DNA of 64,000 bases from positions 7,381,545 through 7,445,544 of the forward strand of contig NC_064216.1 in NCBI RefSeq assembly GCF_023101765.2, read 5' to 3'. The DNA is from Spodoptera frugiperda. Lineage: Eukaryota; Arthropoda; Insecta; Lepidoptera; Noctuidae. A program made the position numbers and the translations under genes. Below, one piece after another: positions 1-14,147 of this stretch (within the stretch, counting starts at the first letter, position 1; each line of letters opens with the position of its first letter). The notes beneath the pieces are model-generated. The model saw only the letters and a program-made list of their open reading frames with translations. It made no database searches and was not told where the DNA came from.

Positions 1-1698
1 TAACTATGGTCCATTACAAATATAAAGTCGTTTAATAAGAATGTTCTTTAACATTAGCAAAATAAATTTCGACCTCGAGTGACGACGAATGACTCATTTC
101 TACCGATTCAATGCATGTCTTGTTATTAAACTGCTGGCTGTTGCAATTTATTTTAATTTTTGTTAGACATAATTTATTTTAAATAGTACAATAAAGCTTT
201 ATGCAAGTAAATGACAGGATATTTATTTTATGCATTACCTACTATCGGTCTGCTAGCAATTTTTTCACCAAAATTAAATTAGAAAAACGTGTTCAATGTA
301 TATCTAATAGCCATGAAATCTAGTCTGCTACCAATTTCACTCGACCCATTCAGGAGTTTTTGTGACAACAACGGGCTATTATAAATTGTTTGTACATAGG
401 TAGACAGGCTCTATAGCCGGCCATATCATAGCCTACTTGCTAAATTAAATAAAACGCACGTTAAACTATCACTCAAAATCGTAGAAAAAACAGCTAATCA
501 TTTATTAGCGCCACTGTGATAGGCAGAGGTGCACATTCCGGCACGCAATGCCACTGTACAATGTACACCCACTTTTCACCATTTTTTTTAGAAATCGCCA
601 CGTAAAATAGTGTGAGCCTATTGCCATATACTGGGCACAATTCAAGACTCGGTCCTACTACTGAGAATATCGACAACCGAAAAAAAGTCCAGTCCGTTTT
701 CCCGATCCGGGAATCAAACACGAGAAAAATTTACTAATTTATTTTTTCCAATAGACACCTTCCCTAACTACATACTCCACCAAGTACAGTCAAGTCAGTA
801 GTGGTAGGCATGAATGATCGCTCGTGTATCGTATCGGCGGTACTATCGGTTGCACAAGTCATAAGTAATAGTAATTACAACAGATGGCCATTGTTCGCGG
901 TGACCGATCGGCCTCAGCGTCGTTACGACCTTCGGGCGACGCAGGCGCACGATTTTTGACCATTACTCCATATTTATATGAGGGGTTTATACCACCTTTG
1001 TGTTAATTTAAAAAATTAATGGTCATTAATCACTATTTAATAATTTCTTATCTGTTTCTCTAAGTAGCGAATAAAATATTTAGCTTTTAGGGATGTAAAT
1101 TAGATTTTTACACTTTAATTAAAAGCTTATTTGAACTGAAAATAATTCAACATTTCCGTTTATTCTTTTAAAATAAGACATTTATAACATTAATAAATGG
1201 TACAACTAAAATATAAAGCAAAATAAATCGATGTTTAAAAGCGACACTTCTCACAGTGGTATAAACAACTCTATAACTTGGCGCGCGCCACGATTGGTCC
1301 ACTTGATATTGACACTCATTAGTCTATTTACTGCTGTAGATTGGTTATCTTAAACAATATAGCCTCCTGTTAATAACGCGATGTGGTTACATGTACGAAA
1401 TAATGCAATGCTATCAGTAAAAGGGGATATGTCGACTTAGTTCCGGCATTCGGGTGCACTCGGCCAGTTTTACGAGTCGCCAACGCAATCGAGATTGTAA
1501 TGAGCTAATAGAATTGCACTTGTATTTCTTACGTGCCACGAACAGGTGATCACATTCTATTGGTGCTATTAAACATTTGAGTGGGCACTTAAAGCTTCGT
1601 ATCGACTCATCCTGTAGACGTTTCTATGCGTCCTCCATTCTTTGCATTCTTGGTGTTTTTTCTTGAGCAGTTGCTCTGTGAGAAGTTAATTATGATTC
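1..1698. other. AT-rich non-coding DNA, no gene seen
   Basis: No open frame here has protein-like composition or splice-site support. The stretch at about 890-960 is locally GC-richer, without an obvious function. I see no repeat with a partner elsewhere in the window. Confidence 0.5.
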
Positions 1699-1912
1699 TT
1701 TTTTTATGGTATAAGCCGGTAAACGAGTAGACGGATCACCTGATGGTAAGCAAAAGCCGTCGCCGATGCACACTCGAAATACCAGAGGCATTAGAAGTAC
1801 ATTGCTGGCCTTTTGGGGCTTAGGAATTTAAGGGTTGTTCGAGGATCGTTGATTGGGAAGGTTGGCCTTTCACTTCAGCCCTTTCGTGACGAAGCATGGC
1901 TCTCCCACACTT
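1699..1912 (+). repeat. Family B SINE-like repeat, internally deleted
   Basis: It begins TTATGGTATAAGCCGGTAAA, runs through the 'gacggatcacctgatggtaagca' region and ends at 'ctctcccacactta'. The same landmarks occur in reverse complement at 33,960-34,255 (fuller copy) and 15,546-15,722 (partial). This copy lacks the middle part that holds the 'gtgaaacaacgcttgcg' segment. The family is non-coding and I infer it is a SINE or other non-autonomous element. Confidence 0.75.
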
Positions 1913-3844
1913 AGAGAATATTATTCAAAGACTTTGATTTTGGAATGTCCATATTTGGACATCACAAGATTTTTATGGTTGTATTGTCTATCTTACTCCA
2001 TCAACCATACCACCTGGTATTAAACCTAGGACGCTCCATCCAGCTATCTTCTACTTCTCTTGCAGTGCAGATTACTCAAGTAAAAAATAATTGGGTACGA
2101 GACATCCTGTACACTTATCTTCAAACAAGATCTAAACCACATCTTCACTGGTGTTGTACCAGTATTACCAAAAACGTTATTTTATAACTAACTTAGCAGT
2201 TTTATTAAGCAACCGACCGTATCAGTAGATTCCGATTAATATCGGAATTTTAAATGAAGCTCTATTTCAAAACGTTCGCATCGGATTATAAGGCACACAT
2301 GTCAATTAGACGTCGAAGTATTTGTAATATTTTTGCAATTTAAAATATTCCTAAATACATGAAATTCTTGGTATAATGAGTTATGTCTTGTACGGTGCTA
2401 ATTACGTACGTGTGGCTGATAACGATTTATGATAGCTAGACACACGACTGGTGCTAATAAATCCCTAACTTTGGAGACTTGAACTATACTGACTTTAAAT
2501 TATTCTGATGATCCGAATTCAGTATAAAATAGTGTGCCTTGATTTACTTGTTAAAATAGATATGATAAAAATCCAATATATTACTATGAATAATAATTAG
2601 AACATTTTCATATTTGTTCAATAAACCAAAATGTCAACTATCAAGTCACTCACTTCCATCTACGTATTATTTGGATATTGGCTTCCTAGTAGCACACCCA
2701 GTAGTGTGTTAAAGCTACTGAGCTTGATCTCCAGGTTTCGTATCAGACATTAATTAATTATTTGAACTAAACTAATTAACTAAACTAAATTAAATTAAAC
2801 AAGAGACAACTAACTAACACACACACTACAAACTGATTGACTATTCAAAACAGCAACTAGTCTTTACACACAAACATTAAGGCCAACACGCAAATATTGT
2901 AATATTGTAATCAACGTTTGCCATATCATAAACATTTGACGTATCTGTCCATAAGTTATTGAGCAAGCTGTCATATTAATAAGCAGTTATGTTGAACTTT
3001 AAAAGTTCCATCCAATTTGCTCGTTTAAGCAAGTACAAGTAACATTTGCATTGTTGTTAATGTTTAACATTGCGTTCTACAGAATAAAGGACAAACTACT
3101 GTAAACAGTAATTAAGCTGAATATAGAATAGTTTTAGGATCTTACTCAAAAATAATTATACGCTTATAACTAATAAATAACAAGCTTATAACTCAAACCA
3201 AGAATAAATTTCAAATTTGGGCCCGATCCAAAAAAGGACTTTGTCATATTTCCTAGGCTTGGTAGATGGCTTAGGAACCGCAGTTTGGTCACCGAAAATT
3301 GAAACGGATGCTTCTTTATCATTCGAGGGGTGGACAGTTTTAAAACCCAAATATCTAGTATTGAGGATCAAAGGCTATGTTGTATTTGATATGCTGCTGC
3401 GTTGAGGGTTCTTGAAATCTCACATTGAAATAGGTCCAGGTAAATAATAACATACAATATTAAATTAGGCCCCCCATTCTTGACCCATTAAAATATAATA
3501 CCAAAACTAAACTTTGAAAACAAATTGTCTTTACTCATAACAAAATTACGGACCATAAAATTTTGGTCCGTTGTATAATGTCCGGTCTAAATATTACACA
3601 AAAATGACTCAACTGCAGTCTTGTTAGAAATCAGTTATTACGTGCTTGTTTATAACAATTACGTTTTACAATCTGGTTACTTGATCACCTGATCTATTGA
3701 TGGGGACCTTGAGATTCTTCGGGGAGACTAAATAAATGACAGAATCATTATTTGTTGAGTCTTAATTTTAGATTAAAATACTATATTTTTATTGGAACAC
3801 CTGGCACACGACACGACAGTAAAATTATCAGAACTTATTACAGT
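1913..3844. other. AT-rich non-coding DNA with a short palindrome
   Basis: No supported gene. An 8-bp perfect inverted repeat (ACGGACCA / TGGTCCGT) at 3,548-3,571 flanks an AT loop. At 3,186-3,405 both strands have an open frame of about 60 codons, without clear splice signals. Confidence 0.45.
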
Positions 3845-3999
3845 TCCGGAGCTGCGGACTACCTAGCGGGTTTACCGGGGCTCTGGCTCGAAGGGCAGGA
3901 GTAGAAACGGGGTGGTTTTTAGTCAGTAAGAGTCTGACACTCCCTTTCGCCTCGCCCAAGGCGGAAGAAGTCATTGGATGATTTCCCTCTCTTAAAAAA
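3845..3999 (+). repeat. Family A interspersed repeat, near full length
   Basis: It starts 'ttccggagctgcggactacc', passes through 'cggggtggtttttagtcag' and ends at 'gtcattggatgatttccc', followed by an A-rich tail. Seven further copies occur in this window in both orientations. It has no coding capacity. I recognise it as a repeat type common in noctuid moths, probably a SINE or other non-autonomous element; the exact class is not determined. Confidence 0.85.
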
Positions 4000-6900
4000 T
4001 GGCATAGATTTACGCCAATGTCGATAAATATTACACCATTTACTAAACAATCCGTGTCACCTTCCATAATTATACGACATACTTATAAATACATATCAGT
4101 TTGCGGAAGCTTGTACTGATGGTAGGGTATCACACAGATTTATGTGATGCAAACACGTCTACCAGCAAATTAATATGGAAATTATAGAGATCATGGATTC
4201 TTGTTTATTTGCATTCCCATTATGCAGTCGTCACATTAGGATAGAACAAGATGTTTGCTGTCGTTTGTTTATCTATAACATAACATACTTTTGTTCTTTA
4301 ATGCACACGATACATTAGGCAGTGGTTTCTTATGTGCATAATTAAATTAATAAAGGTTAATCTTGTTGCTTTAGGTCTTAATTTTTACTAACAAGCAGAT
4401 GTGCAGTGCAATATTGACCTTTTGAGTATTAGGGGGTCAGTATATTCACGGAGTCATGGTAGTGCGTTATTCCCAAATCCCAATAATACCCATTTACTTT
4501 TACTCAGGAATTTAACCTGAATCAATGAGCTCGGTAATGGCATCACATTTAATAAGGCATTCATATTAAATTGATTACGATTATAATGGTCTACTTTGTA
4601 TAAGCTTTCATCTTGTCGGATTATAAACAATTAAAGTATTAAATAAAGTGCCATTTATTTATGCGTAAATAAATTAAGTCAATGGATGTTAACAATTATG
4701 AATAATAAAATAAATTAATAATCAATATGTAACAGCTGATTTTTACAATACTTAAAAACTCTTTATAAATGTCAAAAGTTTAATTGGAACTATTTTACTG
4801 TTTCAAATAAACTGATTCTAAAGAGATTAAACAGAATATGTATAAAGTAACCTTTAACCAATCATATCACTTCTCAGAAGACCCATCGCAGTTGTATAAA
4901 AATGCGACTCATTTACCATTAACTTGATAATCTCATGTAATGGACATTTATATTGCACACATACAATAAGGCTCGCGACCATCATTGTTTTTTGATGATT
5001 TCCTCCATTACATGTGAATCCTTACTGCTTATAGTAAAGCCCCATTTATGAGAAACATCTGATGACACGCTAATGATGGTTACATACCTTTAAGACATTT
5101 GTAGACCATCAATGGGAGTTATGATACGTAATTGGTAGGAAAAATGTTGACATGATGTCATACCGAGTGCATGCTATGGGTTTTTGTATAGGAAAATGTA
5201 AAATATGTTGTGCTATCCTGTGCATTGTTTCATCTTGGAACGTTTGAGGATATTGAAGATTGATATTTCTTGGTAGTGATGTTATTTTTAAATATAAATT
5301 GAGTATCGATAATTTTTATTGACAAAATAATTTGTGAAACTAATTTGCACAATAGTCAGAAAAAAATCTAAATTGTAGTATTGCAATCTATAACTGAATT
5401 CAAACTGCACAGAGAAACCTTCAGGAAATTTTACAAAATCGCAGTGAAATATGACAAATAAAGTCAATAAAAAAATTAAGAAAGACCGCAACCTTTAGCC
5501 TTTGCTGCAGTCATAAAAAGCCACGCATTAAGGGTTTAGAGCCACGTTCAATGTCACAACAATCAACAGTCAACAATAAAGCATCCATTACACTGTCCAT
5601 AACGAAAATATAATAACATATCACATTTATATTATACCCTCGGACGTGCGTGCATAATCTTGCGTAAGAGTGAAAAGTTCGTCACAACCTCGCTCCAAAT
5701 AGTTCAACTGCTCAAATAATTTGCCGACCTTGCGACTGGACAAAGTAACTCTTTTAATTATTATTATAAAAAGGATCGGTTGACATCCGAGCGTCAGACG
5801 TCAAGCTAGTGACGAGGTCACCCCGCTATCACTATCATGAGATCTCGATATCGATTCTATTTCGTTATACCTATCGAAGTATCGGACCACAATTTCATTG
5901 TTGTTTGTTATTATTATAAAGTCGATTAAAGTAATAAAGCGTGTAATTAATGTTGAACGATGTTTTTTTTTCGGTAAATTAGTTTTTTTTCAAAGCTGCA
6001 ATTAATTTTTTTGAGTCATAATAAGGCTAGATCTGCAGTCAGGATAACTTTAAGGTCTTAAGAACGATTAGTCACATACTGAGCTGTTTCAACTCTGAAC
6101 TTGAAATAAGTTATTTCCCCAACTAATTATAAGGCAAGATTTTTATCAAGTGGGAAATATGGAAGTTTTCGGACTATTCACTGCATTCCGATCGGGTTTT
6201 ACCTACGCAAGGATGTAAGTGAGAGTTCGAAAAAGTGTTGAAAAACGAAAGTAGATCCAACATGTACTTTAAATGCTACAGATAATTAACACAGACGTGT
6301 CTGGAGCAAGGTCGAACTTTGACATTTCGATTTTTCGACAGTTTTCACTTGTTCCAGTTTTAATGGGCTATTATCAGAAAGCTTTTCGAGTTCCGCGTGA
6401 TATATTTTATATTCAGAAAGTATTTTTTGCAGTCAATAAATGTTTTGGTAAACATATATCGATATATCTTTAAAAAAATTATATACGAACAGCTTCCATA
6501 CTTTATCGATATTTTTTCCTACTGTGAGTTAGCACAGCACACATTTTTTTTTAATCTGCACTTAATTCGGATCGATTTAATTTAGTTCTAAATATTTTTT
6601 GTCGCTCATAAACAAAGATATGTAACAATGAAAAAAAAAAACTATAAATCTCAAAACAAAATCGTAATCTTATACGGATCCATAGACGTAAGGCCAGCGC
6701 TGAGATCCGGTTTTTTTATTAAAAAATAAAGTAGTTGCTACTTAATGGCAACCGATTGAGTGAACATTAAGTTGAAGAAATTATAATTTATCGACCGAGG
6801 AACAATAAATCTTTTTAGTATTAAAAATTCATAAAATATTACCAATGGTTCTTTATAAACTGGTTTCATTGTAATAGACGATTGGTGGAATGCGCGAAAT

Positions 6901-8494
6901 TGCAATCTAGTGTCTAGTCTATTGTGCATTTTTTATTTGGAGATTTATATTCATTTGGGGAATTCTGACTAGAATGACTTCATAACATTGAGATTACGGA
7001 TCTCGAGGTGATAATTTAGTACTTAATACTTGTTTTTTTTCTAAAATTTTAATAAATAATATTATGTTCGTAACAAGAGATGATTACAAATCAATCTTAT
7101 TAGTCGCTTGTTAAATATATTTCATAACTTAAAACTAATTAAAGAGTAGCGAGTAGTTTTCAGCGAGACAGCAACGTATTGCGTAGGCGTTAGTTGACAA
7201 AGACAAAAAAATTTAAGCGGTGCAGCTACCAAAAGCAATTATTTAGACCACAGATGGAACAAATGATAAAAAATCATACGATACCTGGACTTACCTGTGC
7301 CATTTAGTCTTCGTTTTTTTATAACCGATACCTAGACTTGAGGTCGAAAAAAAACCTTTTTTTATTTCCCTAGAATTTAGTGGTTTGTCCTTGCATGCTC
7401 TCGGTATTTTTACCAGTTATTTTTGAAGCTCTGTTTGACAGGAGGAATGTATAGTAGGGCGCCGGTCGTGGCCGGTCGCGACATAAGCGTGACTCGAGTC
7501 AGCTTAACATCCAACGTAACATGAGCTCTCGACCACGATCTCTCTGCCCCTTTCTCTAAGCACATTAGCAGGTTTAGGGAGGTGGAGAGGTCTTGATAAT
7601 TTGGTTATAACATAATCCTATCCGTTGTCATCTCAATGCCGGGTGAAACACGAACATCCGAATTTTTTTCGTCATGTCTATTAATGATAATTAATTGTTC
7701 GTTGTTAATATGCGGTTGTCAATCGCAACTTATTAATGTCAGTTTGTTTGTGTTATTAGGTCAGAATAGATCATTGTAGCTCCAGCTAGTTTGTCGTAGA
7801 CAGGGCTTGGGGTTTTGTTTACTTACTGTGTAGATTTGGGCTGTAATTTAGTCTGCGTTTTCCAAAAGAACAATAACGTTTTTTTAGAAAAAAATCGACT
7901 TGAACCTTATTCCAAATTAAATAATATTCCGAATCGATAAGAGTTAATTCTTCAAACTATCGTTATTCACTAATTATATCAATAAAAATGCTTTAACGCA
8001 TAAGATAACATAAAAATGTTTTAACAGAAATCAAGAAAACTTCTATGTACTGCACAGCCCAAATACAGACAACATTATCATGTTGTTTTTACTTTTAAAA
8101 TTCACCTTGTTACTACGTGAATGAATTTAACTTTTTATAACACAGTTATTAGCAATGTATTATATTATGTCCTTACATTATTATAGAACCGTTTTGTAAC
8201 AGACGTTATCTTTGCTTTTAATTAGTGGTACGTGTGATTGCAACCATTAAGGCAACCTTTATGCAAATTATCCTTCATGTAATTTATTATATACTATCTC
8301 AAGATCTCCAGTTATTTTACGATTTGAATTGAATCACTTAAAATGCCCTGTGGCTTATGTTTTTGTGTATTCTGTGATGTTATAATTATTTTGTGTGGTA
8401 TTAATATAGAAATCGAGAGTTTTATCTCAGTATATGCATTTTGATTTTGGAAATTACCTATAGATTTATAAATTCATAAGTTGTAATAACTATC
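4000..8494. other. AT-rich non-coding DNA, no gene seen
   Basis: Only short AT-rich open frames occur and none looks like protein. An 11-bp perfect inverted repeat lies at 4,934-4,944 and 5,004-5,014 (CATGTAATGGA / TCCATTACATG). A slightly GC-richer patch at about 7,455-7,540 shows no recognisable content. Confidence 0.45.
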
Positions 8495-8574
8495 GTTCAA
8501 CGTGGGGGACTAAGGGGGAATCCTTTGTCCAGCAGCAAACGTCTTCTAGCTGACGAAGATGATGATGATCTCAG
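8495..8574 (+). mobile_element. Retroelement 3'-tail remnant
   Basis: The segment reads 'ctttgtccagcagcaaacgt' then 'cttctagctgacgaagatg' and ends in a short GAT repeat. This matches the common lepidopteran pattern of 'cctttgtccagcagtgggacg...ctgatgatgatg' found at the 3' ends of LINEs and their dependent SINEs. Only the tail is present and there is no open frame. Confidence 0.5.
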
Positions 8575-8608
8575 ATTGAGTAAGAATATTTATTTTGTAG
8601 CTTTTATG

Positions 8609-8701
8609 CCAATCTGCATTGAGCAAGCGTGGTGATTAATGCCCAAATCTTATCTGTGTGAGAAGAGTGGTTTGGTCCTTTGGTCAGCAGTGACCAGTTA
8701 C
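8609..8701 (+). repeat. Family C repeat, 3' fragment
   Basis: It contains 'gcattgagcaagcgtggtga', then 'gagaag' and 'ttggtcagcagtgacca'. This aligns with the 3' parts of the copies at 30,838-31,045 and 45,166-45,462. It sits directly after the retroelement tail at 8,495-8,574, so the two may have inserted together or nested. Confidence 0.65.
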
Positions 8702-10599
8702 TACCCAAGAAACTATTTGCCTTTAAAAAACAAAGCGAAATAATAAGTAACAATGCATTGCCTCGAAATATAAACATTATGCTTAGACACATTCACGAGA
8801 TTATCTTTATCGTCGTGACGATGATTTATAAAATTTATTAAACAACCACGAACGTTAATAGCCAATATATCGCTTTGATTATTTCTCCAAGCGTGCATAG
8901 ATAACAAACAACCAGTTTACTAAGGCCTCTATTTTAATTAAAACATTTTATTAACTAACAAGTTATTGTGTTCATCTACTGATACTGCAATTCTATTGGC
9001 AACAAGGTTTTAGAAAATAAATAATAAATTTAATACATTTAAAACTATGTGAACTGAATATTTTTAGTTTAGATGAGAAATATAGGTGAAGTCAAATATT
9101 AATATAAAAAAGTAAAATGTAACATAGTTGAAGAAGAATCATATAGTTTTAAGGACTATATATTTAAAACCAAGCAAGTAAATGATAGTGAAGGCTTCAT
9201 TAAGTTTATTAGAAAATATGTAACAATGACGCTACATGGTCTTAGAGCCACCAATTCCATCTTACTGGTATTAAGCATTAGACTGTATGTCAAAGGACTA
9301 AACCTCAAAATAAGAATGAAGCCACAAGGGCGGTAGAGCTCAAATTTCTCTGGCGGAGTGGTCACTTGTAAAATCGTGACTAACAGTATGTATGCAAATA
9401 ATTATGATTGATGTGTATCTTTCGCCAAAATGTTAAGGCTCGTGGGCGCGTCCTTGCTCGTTACAAAAGCACCCGAAGCCATGTTTTTGATTTCTAACAA
9501 TGAACCGAAGTGCTAATTTAATGCTTGCGTGCTCGACACAGAAGTTGTTATAATTTATAATGATAGACGGTGCACCTTGAATGACAACTAGTAATTATAA
9601 AATAAAATATTGAATTTCTGTACTAGGGTCGCTGGCCAGATGTTCAGAGTGATGAAATATGACTGCTGTAGAAATCTATAGTTTACGATCAAACTGATAA
9701 GGTTTGTTTTGCAATGTTATGTAAGTTTTTCAGTAGTTGCTGTCTGACACTTGTATGTAAGATGAAGACTGCATTAGTATGAAATATGTTGTAGATAACT
9801 AGAGGTAGATATACTATACGGTGAATGGAAAGAGAACAAATAGAAAAACGAATAGGAATAATTAAACAAAAGAGAGTAATGAGTAGTTTGATGACGTTAG
9901 ACAACAGAGAATAGAAGAGGATTATTGACGCCGATCGTGTGATGCAAGCCACTTGGAATAAGGGTAGAAAGAAGACAGCAGAGAAATAGGTCTTAGTAGG
10001 AATCACCAACTACTACATACTGTAGATTCTATTCACGTAGTAATAATATGCCACATAATTGCATCCCTGTTAATAAATTCACTATTATCAGTAACCAACA
10101 ACGTTTCCATTTGAAGCGGATCAGGAAAAATGTGAGTCGACCGATCGTATGCAATTATGTTATAGGATTTCTTGTCATAAAAGTGTTAAACACTAACTTT
10201 ACGGAACCTTACAATGTCGAATCAGATGTAATTTGAAATGAATAATTAATGAACATTGAGGAAGAAAAGTATTTTTTATTACCATTGAAGAAAAAATGTT
10301 CCTACAGCGCTAATTAAATTCAGGATGCTATGCCGGATTTGATACCGATAGCTTCCTAGGAAATTACTCGCTGGTGTATGAAGAGATAATTTCACACTGC
10401 AATTTGTTGAGTGCATTTTAATTGCGGTATTTATAGTTAATTTATTATATTTATCTTTAATTTATTATAACATTTTAAAGTATAATTAAGAATATTTTTT
10501 TAGATTGACACGGATTTTCTTGAGTACAAAGTCCATGTAGCGCTGGAGATACTCGTATATACGTATGGATTTATTTCGTTAAGGAGAATCTTAATAATA
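8702..10599. other. AT-rich non-coding DNA, no gene seen
   Basis: The minus-strand open frame at 9,689-10,009 (106 codons) is rich in Leu, Ile and Phe from AT-rich sequence. It shows no domain or splice support, so I do not call it a gene. No repeats with partners in the window were noticed. Confidence 0.4.
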
Positions 10600-10795
10600 A
10601 TTATTATAAATGCTAAAGTTTGTAAGTTTATGATATGTTTATTTGTTACTCAATACCTCAAAACGGCTGAAACGATCGGTATGAAATTTGGAGTAGATTA
10701 TGGTCTGAAATAACACATAGGATACTTTTTATGAACCTTGTCTATAATAATCTACAAACTACTGCATCGTACACGGGTATACCATACCCTGGTCT
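10600..10795 (+). repeat. Dispersed repeat, 'acggctgaaacgat' type
   Basis: It includes 'tttatttgttactcaatacc', 'aaaacggctgaaacgatcgg' and 'acacataggatactttttat'. This is the widely dispersed lepidopteran repeat pattern ('...aacggctgaacggatttggatgaaatttgg...acataggatac...'). The sequence 'agattatggtctg' recurs inverted at 11,340, so the two pieces may belong to related elements in opposite orientation. Confidence 0.5.
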
Positions 10796-11239
10796 AGTAA
10801 GTAAGTCAACAGTAATAAGAAAAAAATAATGTAAGTCATAAAGGTCTAAAAATAAAATTTACACAACATCCTTTATTGGGATTAAAAAAAAATAATACCA
10901 TACATAAAACAAAATGAAACGATCAGTCAGATTATTTTGAAGCATAAGCCACCTGCATGACATAACCTGTTACCTGTTGAAACGAGATCATATTGAGTGC
11001 TGTTACTTGTCTGTGCACATTAATCGCCGAAACGCATTGAAATCACTTCGCAGAACACAAACGACCCTTTCACTGCAGAATTATATGCAAACTTTGTTTC
11101 CTTGCGAAATGCATTCAATTATAATGTTAATGTGTAGCTTTTTTTAATGTATAAGAGAGTAAATTTGTTTGTGGAATGTGTTGATTTTTGAAAATTTCAG
11201 TTGTATTTGCAAAAATCTTTTCCATTTGTTAGATTTATG

Positions 11240-11365
11240 AAACATTAGCTTCTGCTAGCGGCTTAGTCCGCATTTCTTGTAGGATAAAAAGAACAGTCTA
11301 CTTTTATATAAGCTTATCTAACAAATAAGCTTTTTTTCCAGACCATAATCTAAACCAAAGGGGTA
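11240..11365 (+). repeat. Dispersed repeat, probable LINE 3'-UTR piece
   Basis: It contains 'agcttctgctagcggcttag', 'tccgcatttcttgtaggata' and 'ccagaccataatctaaacc'. This is a recurrent lepidopteran repeat signature. The copy is degenerate and non-coding. Confidence 0.45.
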
Positions 11366-12653
11366 AAGTTGCGATACCTTAGCTTTTTTAAAGAAGTTTA
11401 AGATGAGGCCAGTGACATAAAAAGCAGTAAGAGAACAGTTTTAGTTTATGGTGAAAAATTGTCCTGATGCGATATTAAAATTTCCAAACATAAAATTATA
11501 TATAATTATTTTCATCAATCAAAATTTTCACCAGACTAATCGTAGAACAATCATCTAGATTCTAGATTAAAACAGAAAAAAATAAATTTACGTCGACCTT
11601 TGATTTTACAACAAGTGTCATAATTACCTGAACTTTACATGCTCACGTGTCGTCAGAAACAAAAATGGCGGCTCGGGTCCATTACACAATGCTCACAATA
11701 TTCAACATTGACAGTTGACGAAAGCAACATTACTTAATGGAGATCTTTGGCAGACAAAATAATGGAAAGTTAAAATTAAGATCAGACAGTCAATTAAACA
11801 TTTTATCGCGTTTTGAATTAATTTATTTTGACTTACTTATAATTATTTCGGTCGCTACTTTAATTTTTGAGTGAAACTTTCAGTATTTATTGGTCTGATA
11901 AGAAAACACGTGTCTGTTTATGGGGCAGTGTTATAAAATCGTAGATAAAAGTCACAGATAGTATTTTTAATTATTTTCAACTATCACTTTACAATTTCTT
12001 TTTACTTTGTATTAATTTTACCCACATGGACAGCACAAAAACCGCTTTTTTATGTTTTTGAACGCAATCAATCAGTGCAATAAACCTAAAAAATATGAAA
12101 ATCGATTAAGAACTCATATTAGAACTTTTAAATCTCCCATGACATTAGTCATGTCAAAAGAAGCAAATATGTTAAAATACATTGACCTTTCATAATTGCT
12201 ACTCCAAACTTCGGAGACATCATTTAAAAAAATAAAATTCTAGACTTTCGGTCCTAAGAGCCTCAAAAAAGACCAAAGGTTAACAACCAAAAAGTCCAGA
12301 TAAACAGATATACACCATTATAAACCTAGTTTACGTTAGTCGTGGCCTTGTTATCGATGAAGCCTACAAGATGTGGTGCAAGCCTGATTTACTTCGCGGA
12401 AAGTGTCCCCCGACATGCGTAGGCGCATAACAATCCCTACTTTCAACTTAATACGCCGTAAAAGATGGGGTGACAGGTACTCTAGTTACTTTGAAATACC
12501 AGAAGGATTTGAGGGAAATTTGAATTTGTGTACACTGTGCCTTATCGGGAAGTAGAGCACTAACGAACAATGTATTTATGCATCTAGTTGGTAGTAACGT
12601 TACAGTATCGTGTGAGGAGTGATGGATGTACTTCCTACTTTGTTTTTCTTTCA
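11366..12653. other. AT-rich non-coding DNA, no gene seen
   Basis: No protein-like frame, repeat partner or RNA gene was seen in this interval. Confidence 0.4.
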
Positions 12654-12757
12654 GGGGAAAACATCCAATGACTTCTCCCGCCTTGGGCGAGAGAGAGTGT
12701 CAGACTCTTACTGACTTAAAAACGACCCTTTCGTACTCCTACTTTTCGAGCCAAATA
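12654..12757 (-). repeat. Family A repeat, 5'-truncated
   Basis: On the plus strand it reads 'ggggaaaacatccaatgact', 'cttgggcgag' and 'gtgtcagactcttactgact', the reverse complement of the 3' two thirds of family A. The 'ggagctgcggactacc' head is missing. Confidence 0.8.
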
Positions 12758-13595
12758 ATACAATGTTTAGTAAAAGATTATTTTTGTTCCCCAGTTCTCT
12801 AAGTTTTTCTAAGTACATAACTAACTATTATACATTGACATTCTGAAAAATAATTCTTTGCCCTTCTTTGTTCTACCGTCCACGTGCAACCACCAAAATA
12901 CCAACAACGTAGTACAAAACCAAACCGTTTATGGCAAAAAGAGGCGTGTTCAAAAAACCCACTTACAACTTTAAACGGTTTTCTGACCTTTGAAACATTC
13001 ACAAACATCACAAAACAAAGGCTACTGAACTACCCATGTTATTGAAACCTGTTCCTCAATCATTGGACTTTGTACCTTCCATATCTCAACAAACAGCTTT
13101 ATTTTGCACAAATGATTCACCGACCTTCAGAGAAAACCGAGCATTCACGGATACGAGTAGAACACAATAACTTAACAGATGGTATCGAAAAATCAAAGAT
13201 AATAGTATAAAGGCAACATTGTTAGGACTAATTGCCGCTCCCGGTTCCGCCCGCCCAGGCGAATCGCCTCGAGCGAACATATTGTGTCTTTATTTAATGA
13301 GTACAACTGCTCAGGTGAGGCTTGTAAAGTTGTATGCACACGGAATATGATTGGAAAACAACACCAATATTATTAGTTACTTGTTCGTTATTTGAGGTTC
13401 TTATACCATACTGACAATTTTTTCAATTAAAACAATTTGGCGTATAATAAGAAGGTTTGAACACCATGTAACAAAGTGAGTACCGTACCGTATTGAATTT
13501 AAATATGGAATTATGGAAGACAGCCAACACGAAATGTGTAAAAAATGGTTAATGTAAGGAAGAATATGGATGGACACGAAGAAACTGATGTGTGT

Positions 13596-13678
13596 GTGTT
13601 TTTAGTCAATAAGAGTGACAATCCCTCTCGCTTCGCTCAAGGCGGAAGTCATTGGATGATGTTCCCTCCTCAAAAAAA
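13596..13678 (+). repeat. Family A repeat, 5'-truncated and diverged
   Basis: Only the 3' part remains: 'gtttttagtcaataagagtg', 'ccctctcgcttcgctcaagg', 'agtcattggatgatgttccc' and an A-run. Small internal deletions separate it from the other copies. Confidence 0.75.
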
Positions 13679-14147
13679 AGCGATAGAAATATTAAATAGT
13701 TGTGTTGTTTAGTAGTTCCAATGTGTAAAACTCCTTAGAAGAATTACTTAATACTTTGTAGCACAATAACAAAGTTAAAATAAGGATATTGTTATAACTT
13801 TAAAAGATAAGCAGAGTTCTTAATTATTGTTATACTTTGTGAAAGCGTTGCAGTCCACGATATTTTATGTAGGCGTAAAATATTAATTTGTCTCCAATAA
13901 AGTAAATCTTTATTACTATTTACATGATCTGTTAAAACAAAAGTAATGTTTTGTTAATTTAAGTACTAATAAATCGTGTAACTTAATTATATGAGATTAA
14001 TATTATGTGCTTAAGTTGACTTATTACGTTTCACTTTCCCCAAAATGTAAGCAGTGGTAACTTTTTTAATTTACGTTCCTTCATTGTTTATTTGTTCTAT
14101 ATAAACATAAAAAAGTGTTAATTATTGGGCAATCTATAGACTATGCT

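Noticed and set aside
3186..3405. Overlapping open frames on both strands, about 60 codons
   Set aside because: Intriguing mirror openness, but GC content is ordinary and no good splice sites bound it.
9689..10009. 106-codon minus-strand open frame, hydrophobic
   Set aside because: Hydrophobicity arises from AT-rich codons. There are no orderly membrane segments with charged borders and no homology that I can recognise.
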